A stretch of DNA of 64,000 bases from contig CAJUTR010000001.1 in assembly GCA_910589665.1 (NCBI GenBank), positions 200,629-264,628 of the forward strand, given 5' to 3'. Shown here piece after piece: positions 17,388 to 25,785 of this stretch. The notes beneath the pieces were generated by a model. The model had not been told where the DNA came from, made no database searches, and saw only the letters and a list, made by a program, of their open reading frames with translations. Both the position numbers and the translations under genes were made by a program. Positions within the stretch are counted from its first letter, which is position 1. Every line of letters starts with the position of its first letter. The stretch comes from an uncultured Eubacterium sp. Lineage in GTDB: Bacteria; Bacillota; Clostridia; Lachnospirales; Lachnospiraceae.

Positions 17388-17690
17388 CAAATCAAAAAGC
17401 AAACCAAACAAACCGACGATCAAGAGTAGTAGAAATGTGGAACTGTTTTCAGAGAGCTGTAGGTTGGTGCGATACAGTAGCAGGAACATTTTGAATGGAC
17501 TTGAGAGGGCAGCTTGAACGATGTTCGGAACATCAAGTAGACGCTGACGGAAACCTGGACCGTTATCTGCAGGAGTGCATGTTAGTGCATGATGAGTGGG
17601 TCATTTATGGCCAAATTGGGTGGTACCGCAGAAGTATAATAAGCTTTTGTCCCTATTCCTTAACCGGATCAGGGACAGAAGCTTTTTTGT
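17388..17690 (+). ncRNA. T-box leader sensing tRNA-Trp
   Basis: Seen: stem I with the AG-bulge (AGAGAG), distal loop GGTTGGTGCGA closed by CTGTA/TACAG, and the specifier segment GAATGGAC whose TGG (17496-17498) is the Trp codon. The T-box bulge sequence GGGTGGTACCGC (17618-17629) follows, then the terminator. Uncharged tRNA-Trp would stabilise the antiterminator and turn on the trp operon. The acceptor-binding UGGU would pair best with an A discriminator, or wobble with the G usual in bacterial tRNA-Trp. This leader accounts for the 468-base gap before trpE. Confidence 0.93.
17641..17688 (+). terminator. Regulated terminator of the trp T-box
   Basis: AAGCTTTTGTCCCT pairs with AGGGACAGAAGCTT over 14 positions (one U-G), followed by a T-run. 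It lies right after the T-box sequence, as expected for an attenuator. Confidence 0.92.
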
Positions 17691-17756
17691 TTTGTGAAAA
17701 ACGAGAAGACAGGAAATACGTCAGTGATCAGTCAGGCTGCAGAAAGGAAGGTCAGC

Positions 17757-19295
17757 ATGAAGAGACAAAGTGAACAAAAAGACGATGGAACGATGCAAAG
17801 AGAAGTAGAGCGCATCCAGCAGTATGCGGGGGAATATGACGTTGTTCCCATCAAAAAAGAAATATTTGCGGATGTCATTACCCCAATCTCACTGCTCCGC
17901 AGACTGGCGGTGAAACACAGGCGTTTTTATCTGCTGGAGAGCGTAGAAGGGGGAGAGAAATGGGGACGCTATTCTTTTCTCGGGTACGATCCGGTCATGC
18001 GGGTGACATGTTCGAAAAAACAGGTGACTATCGAGACAGGAAATGAATCAGAAACGATGGAAACAGAAGATGCGTTTGAGGTTGTGCGCCGTATCCTGAA
18101 TAGATACCGCTCCCCGAAATTAGACGATATGCCTCCATTTACGGGAGGATTTGTCGGGTATTTTGCCTATGCGGTCATCGCCCATGCGGAACCGGTGCTG
18201 GATATAAAACGCGGTGAGTTCCACGACTTTGACCTAATGCTATTTGATAGTGTAATCGCTTATGATCAGTTGAGGCAGAAGATGGAAGTCGTAGCCAATG
18301 TGAGTACTAAAGGGGATGTGGCGGGACATTACCAGAAAGCGGTGCGAAAGATCAAGGAGATGATCGAGCAGATCCATGAACCTGTAAATATTCCTGAGCA
18401 AAAGCCGGCTGGCAGTGTGGAATTTTCCTGCAATGTCACGAGGGAACAGTATTCGGATATGGTAGAGAAGGCGAAGGAATACATACGGGAGGGCGATATT
18501 TTCCAGGCAGTGATTTCGAGACGGTTTGTTAGTGATTATGAGGAAAGTCTTATCAATCCATACCGGGTGCTGCGCACAACAAACCCATCTCCGTACATGG
18601 TCTATATGAACCTCGATGATGTGGAGATCATGAGTACGTCACCGGAGACGCTTGTGCGGCTGCAGGATGGGAGACTTACGACATTTCCAGTGGCGGGGTC
18701 AAGGCCGAGGGGGAAAGACAAGGAGGAAGACAGAGCGCTTATGGAGGAACTGCTCCGCGATGAAAAGGAACTGTCTGAACACAATATGCTCGTTGATCTC
18801 GGAAGGAACGATCTAGGGCGGATTTCACGATTTGGATCAGTCGAAGTGACACAGTATATGACGATACACAAGTATTCCAAGATCATGCACATCTGCTCAC
18901 AGGTAGAAGGGGAGATCCGCAGGGATCAGGACGCACTGGATGCGGTTAAGTCGGTACTTCCGGCGGGAACATTGTCCGGGGCGCCGAAGATCAGGGCGTG
19001 TGAGATCATTGACGAATTGGAGAGCGAACCGAGGGGGATTTATGGCGGGGCGCTCGGGTATATCGATTTCAGTGGAAATATGGATACGTGTATTGCCATC
19101 CGTATGGCGGTGAAAAAGGACGGGAAAGTTTATGTGCAGGCAGGAGGCGGTATCGTGGCGGACAGTCAGCCGGATCTGGAATACGAGGAATCGGCAAACA
19201 AAGCAAAGGCCGTGATGGAAGCGATCGATTACCGGTTTGAGAGTAGGGCGCAGGAAATGCGCAGGAACGAGGTGGAGCATGATCGTATTGATTGA
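17757..19295 (+). CDS. trpE: Anthranilate synthase component I
   Basis: Makes anthranilate from chorismate using ammonia supplied by TrpG. 512 residues. Seen: the LLES element (about residue 60) of the tryptophan feedback site, GRYSFLGYDP, catalytic-core motifs TFPVAGSRPRGK, LVDLGRNDLGR and LPAGTLSGAPK, and the C-terminal QAGGGIVADS. ATG 17757 chosen because AGGAAGG lies 5 bases upstream; the frame is open further back into the terminator. First gene of the T-box-controlled operon, overlapping trpG by 17 bases. Confidence 0.96.
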   Translation: MKRQSEQKDDGTMQREVERIQQYAGEYDVVPIKKEIFADVITPISLLRRLAVKHRRFYLLESVEGGEKWGRYSFLGYDPVMRVTCSKKQVTIETGNESETMETEDAFEVVRRILNRYRSPKLDDMPPFTGGFVGYFAYAVIAHAEPVLDIKRGEFHDFDLMLFDSVIAYDQLRQKMEVVANVSTKGDVAGHYQKAVRKIKEMIEQIHEPVNIPEQKPAGSVEFSCNVTREQYSDMVEKAKEYIREGDIFQAVISRRFVSDYEESLINPYRVLRTTNPSPYMVYMNLDDVEIMSTSPETLVRLQDGRLTTFPVAGSRPRGKDKEEDRALMEELLRDEKELSEHNMLVDLGRNDLGRISRFGSVEVTQYMTIHKYSKIMHICSQVEGEIRRDQDALDAVKSVLPAGTLSGAPKIRACEIIDELESEPRGIYGGALGYIDFSGNMDTCIAIRMAVKKDGKVYVQAGGGIVADSQPDLEYEESANKAKAVMEAIDYRFESRAQEMRRNEVEHDRID

Positions 19296-19866
19296 TAATT
19301 ATGACAGTTTTTCTTATAATCTGGTTCAGCTGATCGGAGAGAGGGATCCGGATATACGGGTCATACGAAACGATGAGATGACCGTAGCGCACATTCGGAA
19401 ATACCAGCCGTCCCACATCATCATATCGCCAGGGCCTGGGCATCCGGCGACAGCCGGCATATGTGAGCAGACCGTAGCCGAAATGAAAGGTGAGGTTCCA
19501 ATTCTAGGCGTTTGTCTCGGGCATCAGGCAATCTGTGAAGTGTTTGGCGCAACGATCCATCATGCGAAGATGCTCATGCACGGTAAGAGGAGCAATATAA
19601 AGATTGAGAATTCGGATCCTATATTTAAAGGACTTCCGAAACGGATTGATGTGGCGAGGTATCATTCCCTGATTGCGGATATACACACGATACCAGACGC
19701 ATTAGATGTGATCGCGGTAGATAATCACAATGAGGTCATGGCAGTCAGATCAAAAGAGGCTTCGGTCTACGGACTGCAGTTTCATCCGGAATCGATACTA
19801 ACGCCGGAGGGAGGCATCATCATAGACAATTTCTTAATGATAAAAGAGGGAGGTAACAGGTTATGA
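19279..19866 (+). CDS. trpG: Anthranilate synthase component II (glutamine amidotransferase)
   Basis: Class I glutamine amidotransferase subunit delivering ammonia to TrpE. 195 residues. Seen: DNYDSFSYNL start, oxyanion segment SPGPGHP, nucleophile Cys in GVCLGHQAI, and the His-Glu pair in FHPES. Starts inside the trpE end and ends overlapping trpD (ATGA), so translation is coupled. It might also serve para-aminobenzoate synthase, as in Bacillus, but no pabB is near. Confidence 0.95.
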   Translation: MIVLIDNYDSFSYNLVQLIGERDPDIRVIRNDEMTVAHIRKYQPSHIIISPGPGHPATAGICEQTVAEMKGEVPILGVCLGHQAICEVFGATIHHAKMLMHGKRSNIKIENSDPIFKGLPKRIDVARYHSLIADIHTIPDALDVIAVDNHNEVMAVRSKEASVYGLQFHPESILTPEGGIIIDNFLMIKEGGNRL

Positions 19867-20873
19867 TGAAAGAGGCATTACATGAGGTGATCAATCACCG
19901 AGATCTCGGATATGATATGGCAATGGGTGTCATGAAGGAGATCATGTCAGGTACAGCGACGCATGCGCAGATGGCAGCGTATCTGACCGCACTCCGTATG
20001 AAGGGAGAGACGATTACGGAAATTACGGCGTCGGCGCAGGTGATGCGCGATATGGCGACACATTTGTGTCCACCGTATGAGGTATTGGAAATCGTAGGGA
20101 CTGGAGGCGATGAGGCAGGTACATTTAATATATCCACGACATCGGCCTTTGTCATCGCGGCGGCGGGAATTCCGGTGGCAAAGCATGGGAACCGGAGCGT
20201 TTCCAGTAAGAGCGGCGCGGCCGACGTACTGGAAAGCCTTGGTGCGAAGCTTGTCATTGACGTTGAAAAGGAGCAAAAGGTTCTTGATGAGACAAATATG
20301 TGTTTCTTGTTTGCGCAGGCGCATCACGCCTGCATGAAAAATGTGGGGCCTGTGCGGAAGGAGTTGGGAGAGCGGACGATGTTTAATATACTCGGGCCGC
20401 TTACGAATCCGGCAAATTCGTCTTTTCAGTTATTAGGCGTATATGATGTATCACTGGTTGAGAAACTGGCGGAAGTACTGAGTAATCTTGGGGTGACGAG
20501 GGGCATGGCCGTGTGTGGTTCTGATGGACTGGATGAGATCACGCTGACTGGGCCGAGCCACTGCTGCGAAATCCGGGAGGGAATATTCCGGTCGTATGAT
20601 ATAACGCCAGAACAGTTCGGAATGAAGCGGTGTGAATTGAGTGACTTGATCGGTGGCACACCAGAAGAAAACGCAGAGATCACGAGAGGTATTTTATCGG
20701 GGAAGATTACTGGAGCGAAGAGGGATATTGTTATATTGAATGCAGGAACGGCAATCTATCTCGGAAAAATCGGTATCACTCTGGAGGAGGGTATCAAAGA
20801 GGCAGCAGAGGTATTGTCCAGCGGAAAGGCGATGGAAAAACTCAGGGAGTTTATAAAGGCTACAAACCGATAA
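19863..20873 (+). CDS. trpD: Anthranilate phosphoribosyltransferase
   Basis: Joins anthranilate to PRPP. 336 residues, full length. Seen: GTGGDEAGTFNIST PRPP-binding loop, KHGNRSVSSKSGAADVLE, HHACMKNVGPVRKELG and FNILGPLTNPA. Starts with overlapping ATGATG, so 19863 or 19866 is possible. A 100-base gap with no clear structure separates it from trpC, the first break in an otherwise tightly packed operon. Confidence 0.96.
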   Translation: MMKEALHEVINHRDLGYDMAMGVMKEIMSGTATHAQMAAYLTALRMKGETITEITASAQVMRDMATHLCPPYEVLEIVGTGGDEAGTFNISTTSAFVIAAAGIPVAKHGNRSVSSKSGAADVLESLGAKLVIDVEKEQKVLDETNMCFLFAQAHHACMKNVGPVRKELGERTMFNILGPLTNPANSSFQLLGVYDVSLVEKLAEVLSNLGVTRGMAVCGSDGLDEITLTGPSHCCEIREGIFRSYDITPEQFGMKRCELSDLIGGTPEENAEITRGILSGKITGAKRDIVILNAGTAIYLGKIGITLEEGIKEAAEVLSSGKAMEKLREFIKATNR

Positions 20874-20974
20874 ACGGATAGGAAGGAACTAAAACCACAG
20901 GAAAGACGATGGGAAACCGAGGATTAACATTGGCTGTAGACCGATGAAACGGGCAGAAAGGAGAGGAACAGGAT

Positions 20975-21763
20975 ATGATTCTGGATGAAATTGCGGCAGC
21001 CACAAGGAAACGTGTCCAAATGTGCAGACAGAAAATCTCATATGAAGAGATGGAAAACAGGGCGTGCCGGATGGAGGTTACGGGAGCGTTCCCTTTTGAG
21101 GAGCGGCTGCGGGGAGATGGTATTCATTTTATATGCGAAGTGAAAAAAGCGTCCCCGTCAAAGGGAGTGATCGCGCAGCATTTTCCCTATGTAGAGATCG
21201 CGGAAGAATATGAGAGGGCAGGGGCGGATTGTATATCCGTTCTTACAGAACCGCACTATTTTATAGGAAGTACCAGGTATCTTGCGGAGATACGTAAACA
21301 TGTAAATATACCGCTTCTGCGGAAAGATTTTACTGTCGATGATTATATGATCTATGAGGCAAAAGTGATCGGCGCTGATGCGGTATTACTTATTTGTTCG
21401 CTGCTGGACGAGGAAACGATCCGGGACTGGATCGACCTGTGCGACAGGTTGGGACTGTCAGCGCTTGTGGAGGCGCATGACGAGGAGGAAGTATTAGCGG
21501 CGGTGCGGGCAGGCGCCAGGATGATCGGAGTCAATAACCGGAATCTCAAAACCTTTCAGGTAGATGTAAGTAACTGTCTCCGGTTGCGGGAAAGCGTTCC
21601 GCCGGATGTATTGTTCGTGGCGGAGAGCGGCATCCGGACGAGGGAAGATGTGGAGGCATTGGAGCGGGGAAACGTAAACGGCGTACTGATCGGCGAGACA
21701 TTGATGAAAAGTCCGGATAAAGCGGCTGCTATGAGGAAACTGCGGGGAAAGGAGCCAATGTGA
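20975..21763 (+). CDS. trpC: Indole-3-glycerol phosphate synthase
   Basis: TIM-barrel enzyme that closes the indole ring. 262 residues. Seen: ICEVKKASPSKG (catalytic Lys in beta-1), SVLTEPHYFIGS, LLRKDFTVDDY, LVEAHDEEE, GVNNRNLKTF and VAESGIRTREDV. Not fused to TrpF, unlike enterobacteria. AAAGGAGAGG lies upstream of the ATG. Overlaps trpF by 4 bases. Confidence 0.96.
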   Translation: MILDEIAAATRKRVQMCRQKISYEEMENRACRMEVTGAFPFEERLRGDGIHFICEVKKASPSKGVIAQHFPYVEIAEEYERAGADCISVLTEPHYFIGSTRYLAEIRKHVNIPLLRKDFTVDDYMIYEAKVIGADAVLLICSLLDEETIRDWIDLCDRLGLSALVEAHDEEEVLAAVRAGARMIGVNNRNLKTFQVDVSNCLRLRESVPPDVLFVAESGIRTREDVEALERGNVNGVLIGETLMKSPDKAAAMRKLRGKEPM

Positions 21764-22377
21764 AGATAAAGATCTGCGGAATTCGCCGGGAGGAGGATGT
21801 CCGGTTTCTAAACAAGAGTATGCCAGACTATGCCGGATTTGTTTATGCTCCTTCGCGGCGGAATGTCACGCCGGAGCAGGCGCTGTTTCTCAGGCGCCGA
21901 TTGGACCGGCGGATCCAGGTGTTTGGGGTGTTTGTGAATGCACCCGCCGAATTTATCTGTGAGAGGGTCAAAGAAGGAAGTATTGATGCGGTACAGCTGC
22001 ATGGGGATGAGTCGGAACAGGACATACTAGAACTGAAAAGACAGGTTATGGTTCCGGTCATCAAGGCGGTCAGGGTGAGAGAGGCGGCTGACATCTGGCT
22101 GGCCGATCAGCTTCCCTGTGATTTCCTGCTCTTAGATACGTTTTCGTCTGCGGGATACGGCGGGACGGGAAAAACATTTGCCTGGCAGATGATCCCAGAA
22201 GGGCTGGAGCATCCCTTTTTCCTTGCCGGAGGCCTCGACGAACATAATATAAGACAGGCCCTCGAACAGGCCGGTTGTTATGGAGTGGATGTGAGCGGCG
22301 GCGTGGAAACAGGCGGGGTGAAGGACGGTCAGAAGATCAGGCGGTTAGTGGAAATCGTTCGTTCTTTACAGCGTTAA
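21760..22377 (+). CDS. trpF: Phosphoribosylanthranilate isomerase
   Basis: Amadori isomerase between TrpD and TrpC steps. 205 residues. Seen: KICGIRREEDV with the catalytic Cys, YAGFVYAPSRRNV, VQLHGDES, LLDTFSSAGYGGTGKTF and the phosphate-binding LAGGLDEHN plus GVDVSGGVETGGVKD. GTG start overlapping the trpC stop. The 130-base gap after it holds the second pseudoknot leader copy. Confidence 0.95.
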   Translation: MKIKICGIRREEDVRFLNKSMPDYAGFVYAPSRRNVTPEQALFLRRRLDRRIQVFGVFVNAPAEFICERVKEGSIDAVQLHGDESEQDILELKRQVMVPVIKAVRVREAADIWLADQLPCDFLLLDTFSSAGYGGTGKTFAWQMIPEGLEHPFFLAGGLDEHNIRQALEQAGCYGVDVSGGVETGGVKDGQKIRRLVEIVRSLQR

Positions 22378-22400
22378 AAAGAGTTAAATCCAGTTGAAAT

Positions 22401-22501
22401 TGGAGGATAGGGTGAAAATCAAATTTTACCCAACGAGTTTGTGTCGTCGCGCTGCTTGTCACAAACATCGTAGATGTGCAAAAAGCAGCGCAGAAAAGAG
22501 G
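22401..22501 (+). ncRNA. Structured leader with predicted pseudoknot (copy 2, before trpB)
   Basis: P1 is GGGTGAAA (22410-22417) with TTTTACCC (22424-22431). Helix A is GTTTGTG (22437-22443) with CACAAAC (22460-22466). Helix B is GCGCTGCTT (22449-22457) with AAGCAGCGC (22483-22491). The arms interleave as in copy 1, and the structure ends at AGAGG, the trpB ribosome-binding site. Compared with copy 1, P1 pair 2 changes from A-T to G-C and pair 5 from G-C to G-T, both keeping the pairing. Located inside an operon, so it probably acts on translation or RNA stability rather than initiation. Confidence 0.6.
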
Positions 22502-22509
22502 AAATGAAT

Positions 22510-23694
22510 ATGTCAAATGGACGTTTTGGCATTCACGGCGGCCAGTATATACCGGAGACGCTGATGAATGCTGTGATCGAACTGGAACAGGTTTACCGGA
22601 AGTATAAGGACGATCCGGATTTTATTGATGAATTCCATACGCTGCTTACGGCGTATGTGGGAAGGCCTTCTCTTTTGTACTATGCGGAGCGCATGACAGA
22701 GGATCTGGGTGGAGCGAAGATTTATCTGAAGCGCGAGGATCTGAACCATACGGGCTCCCATAAGCTGAATAACGCGCTCGGCCAGGCGCTTTTGGCAAAG
22801 CGGATGGGGAAGACGCGGCTGATCGCGGAAACCGGCGCAGGACAGCACGGTGTAGCGACAGCGACGATTGCGGCGTTTCTTAATATGGAATGCGAAGTTT
22901 TTATGGGGAAAGAAGACATTGACAGACAGGCGCTGAACGTTTACCGCATGGAACTATTAGGTACAAAAGTACATGCGGTGACGAGTGGAACGCAGACATT
23001 GAAAGACGCGGTCAATGAGACGCTGCGGGAGTGGACCAACCGGATCGACGATACGCATTATGTCATCGGTTCCGTCATGGGGCCTGCGCCATTTCCAGAG
23101 ATCGTGAGAGATTTCCAGAGCGTGATCGGAAAAGAGATCCGGCTGCAGCTCATGGAGCGGGAGGGACGGCTGCCGGATGCGGTCATTGCCTGTGTTGGAG
23201 GAGGAAGTAATGCGATGGGAGCTTTTTATGAGTTTATTCCGCATGACAGGGTGCGGCTCATCGGCTGTGAGGCGGCGGGTCACGGTGTGGAAACAGACAA
23301 GAATGCGGCGACGATCGCTAACGGAACACCAGGTATCTTCCACGGGATGAAGTCGTATTTCTGTCAGGATGAATATGGCCAGATCGCGCCGGTGTACTCG
23401 ATTTCCGCGGGGCTTGATTATCCAGGCATCGGGCCGGAGCACGCGTATCTCCATGATACGGGACGGGCAGAGTATGTGCCGGTTACGGATGATGAGGCGG
23501 TGTCAGCGTTTGAGTACCTTTCCAGAATGGAAGGGATCATACCGGCGATCGAGAGTTCACACGCGTTGGCGCATGCGAGAAAAATTGCTCCGGAGATGGG
23601 AAAGGATCAGATCATCGTTGTGAACATTTCCGGCCGGGGAGACAAAGATGTGGCGGCGATCGCCAGATACAGGGGGGTTGAGATCTATGAATAG
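22510..23694 (+). CDS. trpB: Tryptophan synthase beta chain
   Basis: PLP enzyme joining indole and serine. 394 residues, TrpB1 type. Seen: FGIHGGQYIPETLM, PLP Lys85 in HTGSHKLNN, catalytic Glu in ETGAGQHG, phosphate loop GGGSNAMG and VNISGRGDKD. ATG 22510 lies 8 bases after AGAGG; the in-frame ATG at 22504 is too close. It directly follows the pseudoknot leader, so its expression may differ from the other trp genes. Ends overlapping trpA. Confidence 0.96.
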   Translation: MSNGRFGIHGGQYIPETLMNAVIELEQVYRKYKDDPDFIDEFHTLLTAYVGRPSLLYYAERMTEDLGGAKIYLKREDLNHTGSHKLNNALGQALLAKRMGKTRLIAETGAGQHGVATATIAAFLNMECEVFMGKEDIDRQALNVYRMELLGTKVHAVTSGTQTLKDAVNETLREWTNRIDDTHYVIGSVMGPAPFPEIVRDFQSVIGKEIRLQLMEREGRLPDAVIACVGGGSNAMGAFYEFIPHDRVRLIGCEAAGHGVETDKNAATIANGTPGIFHGMKSYFCQDEYGQIAPVYSISAGLDYPGIGPEHAYLHDTGRAEYVPVTDDEAVSAFEYLSRMEGIIPAIESSHALAHARKIAPEMGKDQIIVVNISGRGDKDVAAIARYRGVEIYE

Positions 23695-24457
23695 AGTAGA
23701 AGAGGCATTTACAAATAAAAAGGCGTTTATTCCGTTTGTCACGGCAGGAGATCCCGATCTGGAGACGACGGAGAAGATTCTTTACGCGATGCAGGAAAAC
23801 GGAGCGGATCTAATCGAAATCGGAATCCCGTTTTCCGATCCGGTTGCAGAGGGGATCGTGATCCAGCAGGCGGACGAACGGGCGCTGGCAGCAGGGACGA
23901 CAACGGATCAGATATTTGATATGGTAGAAAAAATAAGGGACGACATTCATATCCCGATGGTCTTTATGACGTATGTGAATGTGATCTTTGTGTATGGGAT
24001 GGAGAAATTTGCCAAGCGGACAAAGGAAATCGGAATGGCAGGCGTGATCGTACCGGATGTTCCATTTGAAGAAAAAGCGGAGTTAGAACAGGTTTTTGGC
24101 CGGTACGGACTGGAGGTCATCTCCCTGATCGCCCCGACGTCGAAAGACAGGATCCAGGCCATCGCCAAACAGGCGAAAGGGTTCGTGTACTGCGTATCAA
24201 GTTTCGGCGTGACAGGAGTGCGCGCGACGATCCAGGAAGGGGTAGCCGATATGGTGCGCGAGGTAAAAAAAGCCAAGGACATTCCATGTGCCATTGGATT
24301 TGGCATCTCGACGCCCGAGCAGGCAAAAGAAATGGCAAAGATCTCGGACGGCGTCATCGTCGGAAGCGCGATCGTGAAATTAGTCGGTCAGTATGGAAGG
24401 GACTGCGCAGAACAGGTCGGGGAATATGTGCGCGCGATGAAACAGGCGATCATGTAG
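23687..24457 (+). CDS. trpA: Tryptophan synthase alpha chain
   Basis: Cleaves indole-3-glycerol phosphate and channels indole to TrpB. 256 residues. Seen: FIPFVTAGDPD, LIEIGIPFSDP with catalytic Glu44, VYCVSSFGVTG and IGFGISTPEQA. Oddity: the loop usually reading ADGP, whose Asp is the second catalytic residue (Asp60 of Salmonella), here reads AEGI, with Glu55 at that position. The start overlaps the trpB stop. Last gene of the trp operon; no strong terminator is seen after it. Confidence 0.95.
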   Translation: MNRVEEAFTNKKAFIPFVTAGDPDLETTEKILYAMQENGADLIEIGIPFSDPVAEGIVIQQADERALAAGTTTDQIFDMVEKIRDDIHIPMVFMTYVNVIFVYGMEKFAKRTKEIGMAGVIVPDVPFEEKAELEQVFGRYGLEVISLIAPTSKDRIQAIAKQAKGFVYCVSSFGVTGVRATIQEGVADMVREVKKAKDIPCAIGFGISTPEQAKEMAKISDGVIVGSAIVKLVGQYGRDCAEQVGEYVRAMKQAIM

Positions 24458-24489
24458 ATTGTGGAAGATGTGTATTGTGGAAGATGTGT
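24458..24489 (+). repeat. Two tandem copies of a 16-bp unit
   Basis: ATTGTGGAAGATGTGT occurs twice head to tail (24458-24473, 24474-24489) immediately after the trpA stop. Probably slippage; no function is evident. Confidence 0.9.
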
Positions 24490-24595
24490 TTAAAATTTCA
24501 CTTTTCTTTTTTTCCGTTATGTGATAAAATGAAAACACTAAGTTGTTTTTAGGAAAAAAAGTCAGCCCGTTTTTGGGCAATAGGAGGAAAACGAA

Positions 24596-25696
24596 GTGAA
24601 GAAAAGAGCAGTAGTTGTTAGTGTATTATTATCGGCATCACTTTTTTTGACAGGATGTTCATGGAGTGATATCGCGGCAAAATTTACAGGTGCGGATACG
24701 GGATCTACCCAGTCATCGGGTGATAAAGACTATGTGGCAGCAGACTGTGTGACGCTAGCGGAGTACAAAGGGGTTGAGGTGGACTGCACAGTGAGTGATG
24801 ACGAACTCCAGTCAGAGATCGATTCTACATTAAGCAGTCATTCCACGGAAAACAAGATAGAAAAAGGGACCTGTAAAAAAGGTGATACGGTCAGCATTGA
24901 TTTCGTCGGTAAAATTGACGGAAAAGAGTTTGAAAACGGAAGCGCTGAAGATTATTCGATTACATTGGGAAGTTCCGGATTCATTGACGGTTTTGACGAC
25001 GGTGTCATCGGTATGAAGGTAGGAAAGAAAAAGGATCTAAACCTTCGTTTTCCGGACGATTATGGGAAAGAAGAACTGAATGGCAAGGATGTGGTATTTA
25101 CCGTAACGCTGAATTACATTTCCGAGACGGTCACACCAGAACTCAATGATGAGTTTGTAGCGAAAAATACCGAAAATAAAACAGTGGATGAGTTTAAAAC
25201 AGCGACCCGACAGAACCTGGCACAGCAGAAGAAGGATAAGGCTGGAGAAACTGCTTTTGGAAGGATAGAGGAAGGTTCCGAAGTAAAAACGTATCCGGAG
25301 AGCTTGGTCAGCATGTGTTCTTCCCAGCTGGATGCGTATTACCGGTATATGTCGACCCAGTACGGATTTGAAGATTTTAACACGTTTCTGACTCAGATGC
25401 AGATGAACGAGGAATCTTATAAGCAGATGCTCGACCAGTCGGCACAGAGTATTGCCAAAACGCAGCTTGTGGCAGAGGCAATAGCTGTCAAGGAGGGAAT
25501 CACGGTAGGTGATGAGGAGATCAAAGAGGAGATCGCAAATGCGGTATCGCAAGGCGGTCAGACAGAAGAAGACCTGCGCAAAAGTTTTCAGGAACTTTAT
25601 GGCGATGTGATCACGATAGAAGAGTATTATCGCATCACATTGACAACAAATAAAGTGGTGGACTTTGTAGGCGAAAATGCAAAGATTGTCGAATAA
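24596..25696 (+). CDS. Lipoprotein with trigger-factor-like peptidyl-prolyl isomerase
   Basis: 366 residues. The signal ends in lipobox LTGC with Cys21, so it is tethered outside the membrane. Residues about 95-185 form an FKBP-type domain as in trigger factor (KKGDTVSIDFVGKIDG, GFIDGFDDGVIGMKVG), followed by a helical trigger-factor C-terminal arm (about 190-360). There is no ribosome-binding N-terminal domain; a short linker replaces it. It should act as an extracytoplasmic foldase for secreted proteins. GTG start after AGGAGG. The large secreted LRR protein lies next. Confidence 0.88.
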   Translation: MKKRAVVVSVLLSASLFLTGCSWSDIAAKFTGADTGSTQSSGDKDYVAADCVTLAEYKGVEVDCTVSDDELQSEIDSTLSSHSTENKIEKGTCKKGDTVSIDFVGKIDGKEFENGSAEDYSITLGSSGFIDGFDDGVIGMKVGKKKDLNLRFPDDYGKEELNGKDVVFTVTLNYISETVTPELNDEFVAKNTENKTVDEFKTATRQNLAQQKKDKAGETAFGRIEEGSEVKTYPESLVSMCSSQLDAYYRYMSTQYGFEDFNTFLTQMQMNEESYKQMLDQSAQSIAKTQLVAEAIAVKEGITVGDEEIKEEIANAVSQGGQTEEDLRKSFQELYGDVITIEEYYRITLTTNKVVDFVGENAKIVE

Positions 25697-25705
25697 CAGG
25701 AAGAA

Positions 25706-25733
25706 GAAACTACGGACTTTTGTTCGTAGTTTC
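25706..25733 (+). terminator. 12-bp hairpin after the lipoprotein gene
   Basis: GAAACTACGGAC-TTTT-GTTCGTAGTTTC (one G-U) begins 9 bases after the stop codon. No T-run follows, so termination may be partial, or it may protect the mRNA 3' end. Confidence 0.6.
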
Positions 25734-25785
25734 TCATTATGTTGTAGACAAGGCAGCTCGCATGTATGGAAAGAAGGAGGGTTAT

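Noticed and set aside
20874..20974. Hidden small gene or leader in the trpD-trpC gap
   Set aside because: No start with good spacing, no stable complementary arms; only the trpC ribosome-binding site is convincing.
24563..24577. GCCC-GGGC hairpin before the lipoprotein gene as a terminator for trpA
   Set aside because: Only 4 pairs and no T-run; it lies next to the ribosome-binding site of the following gene.
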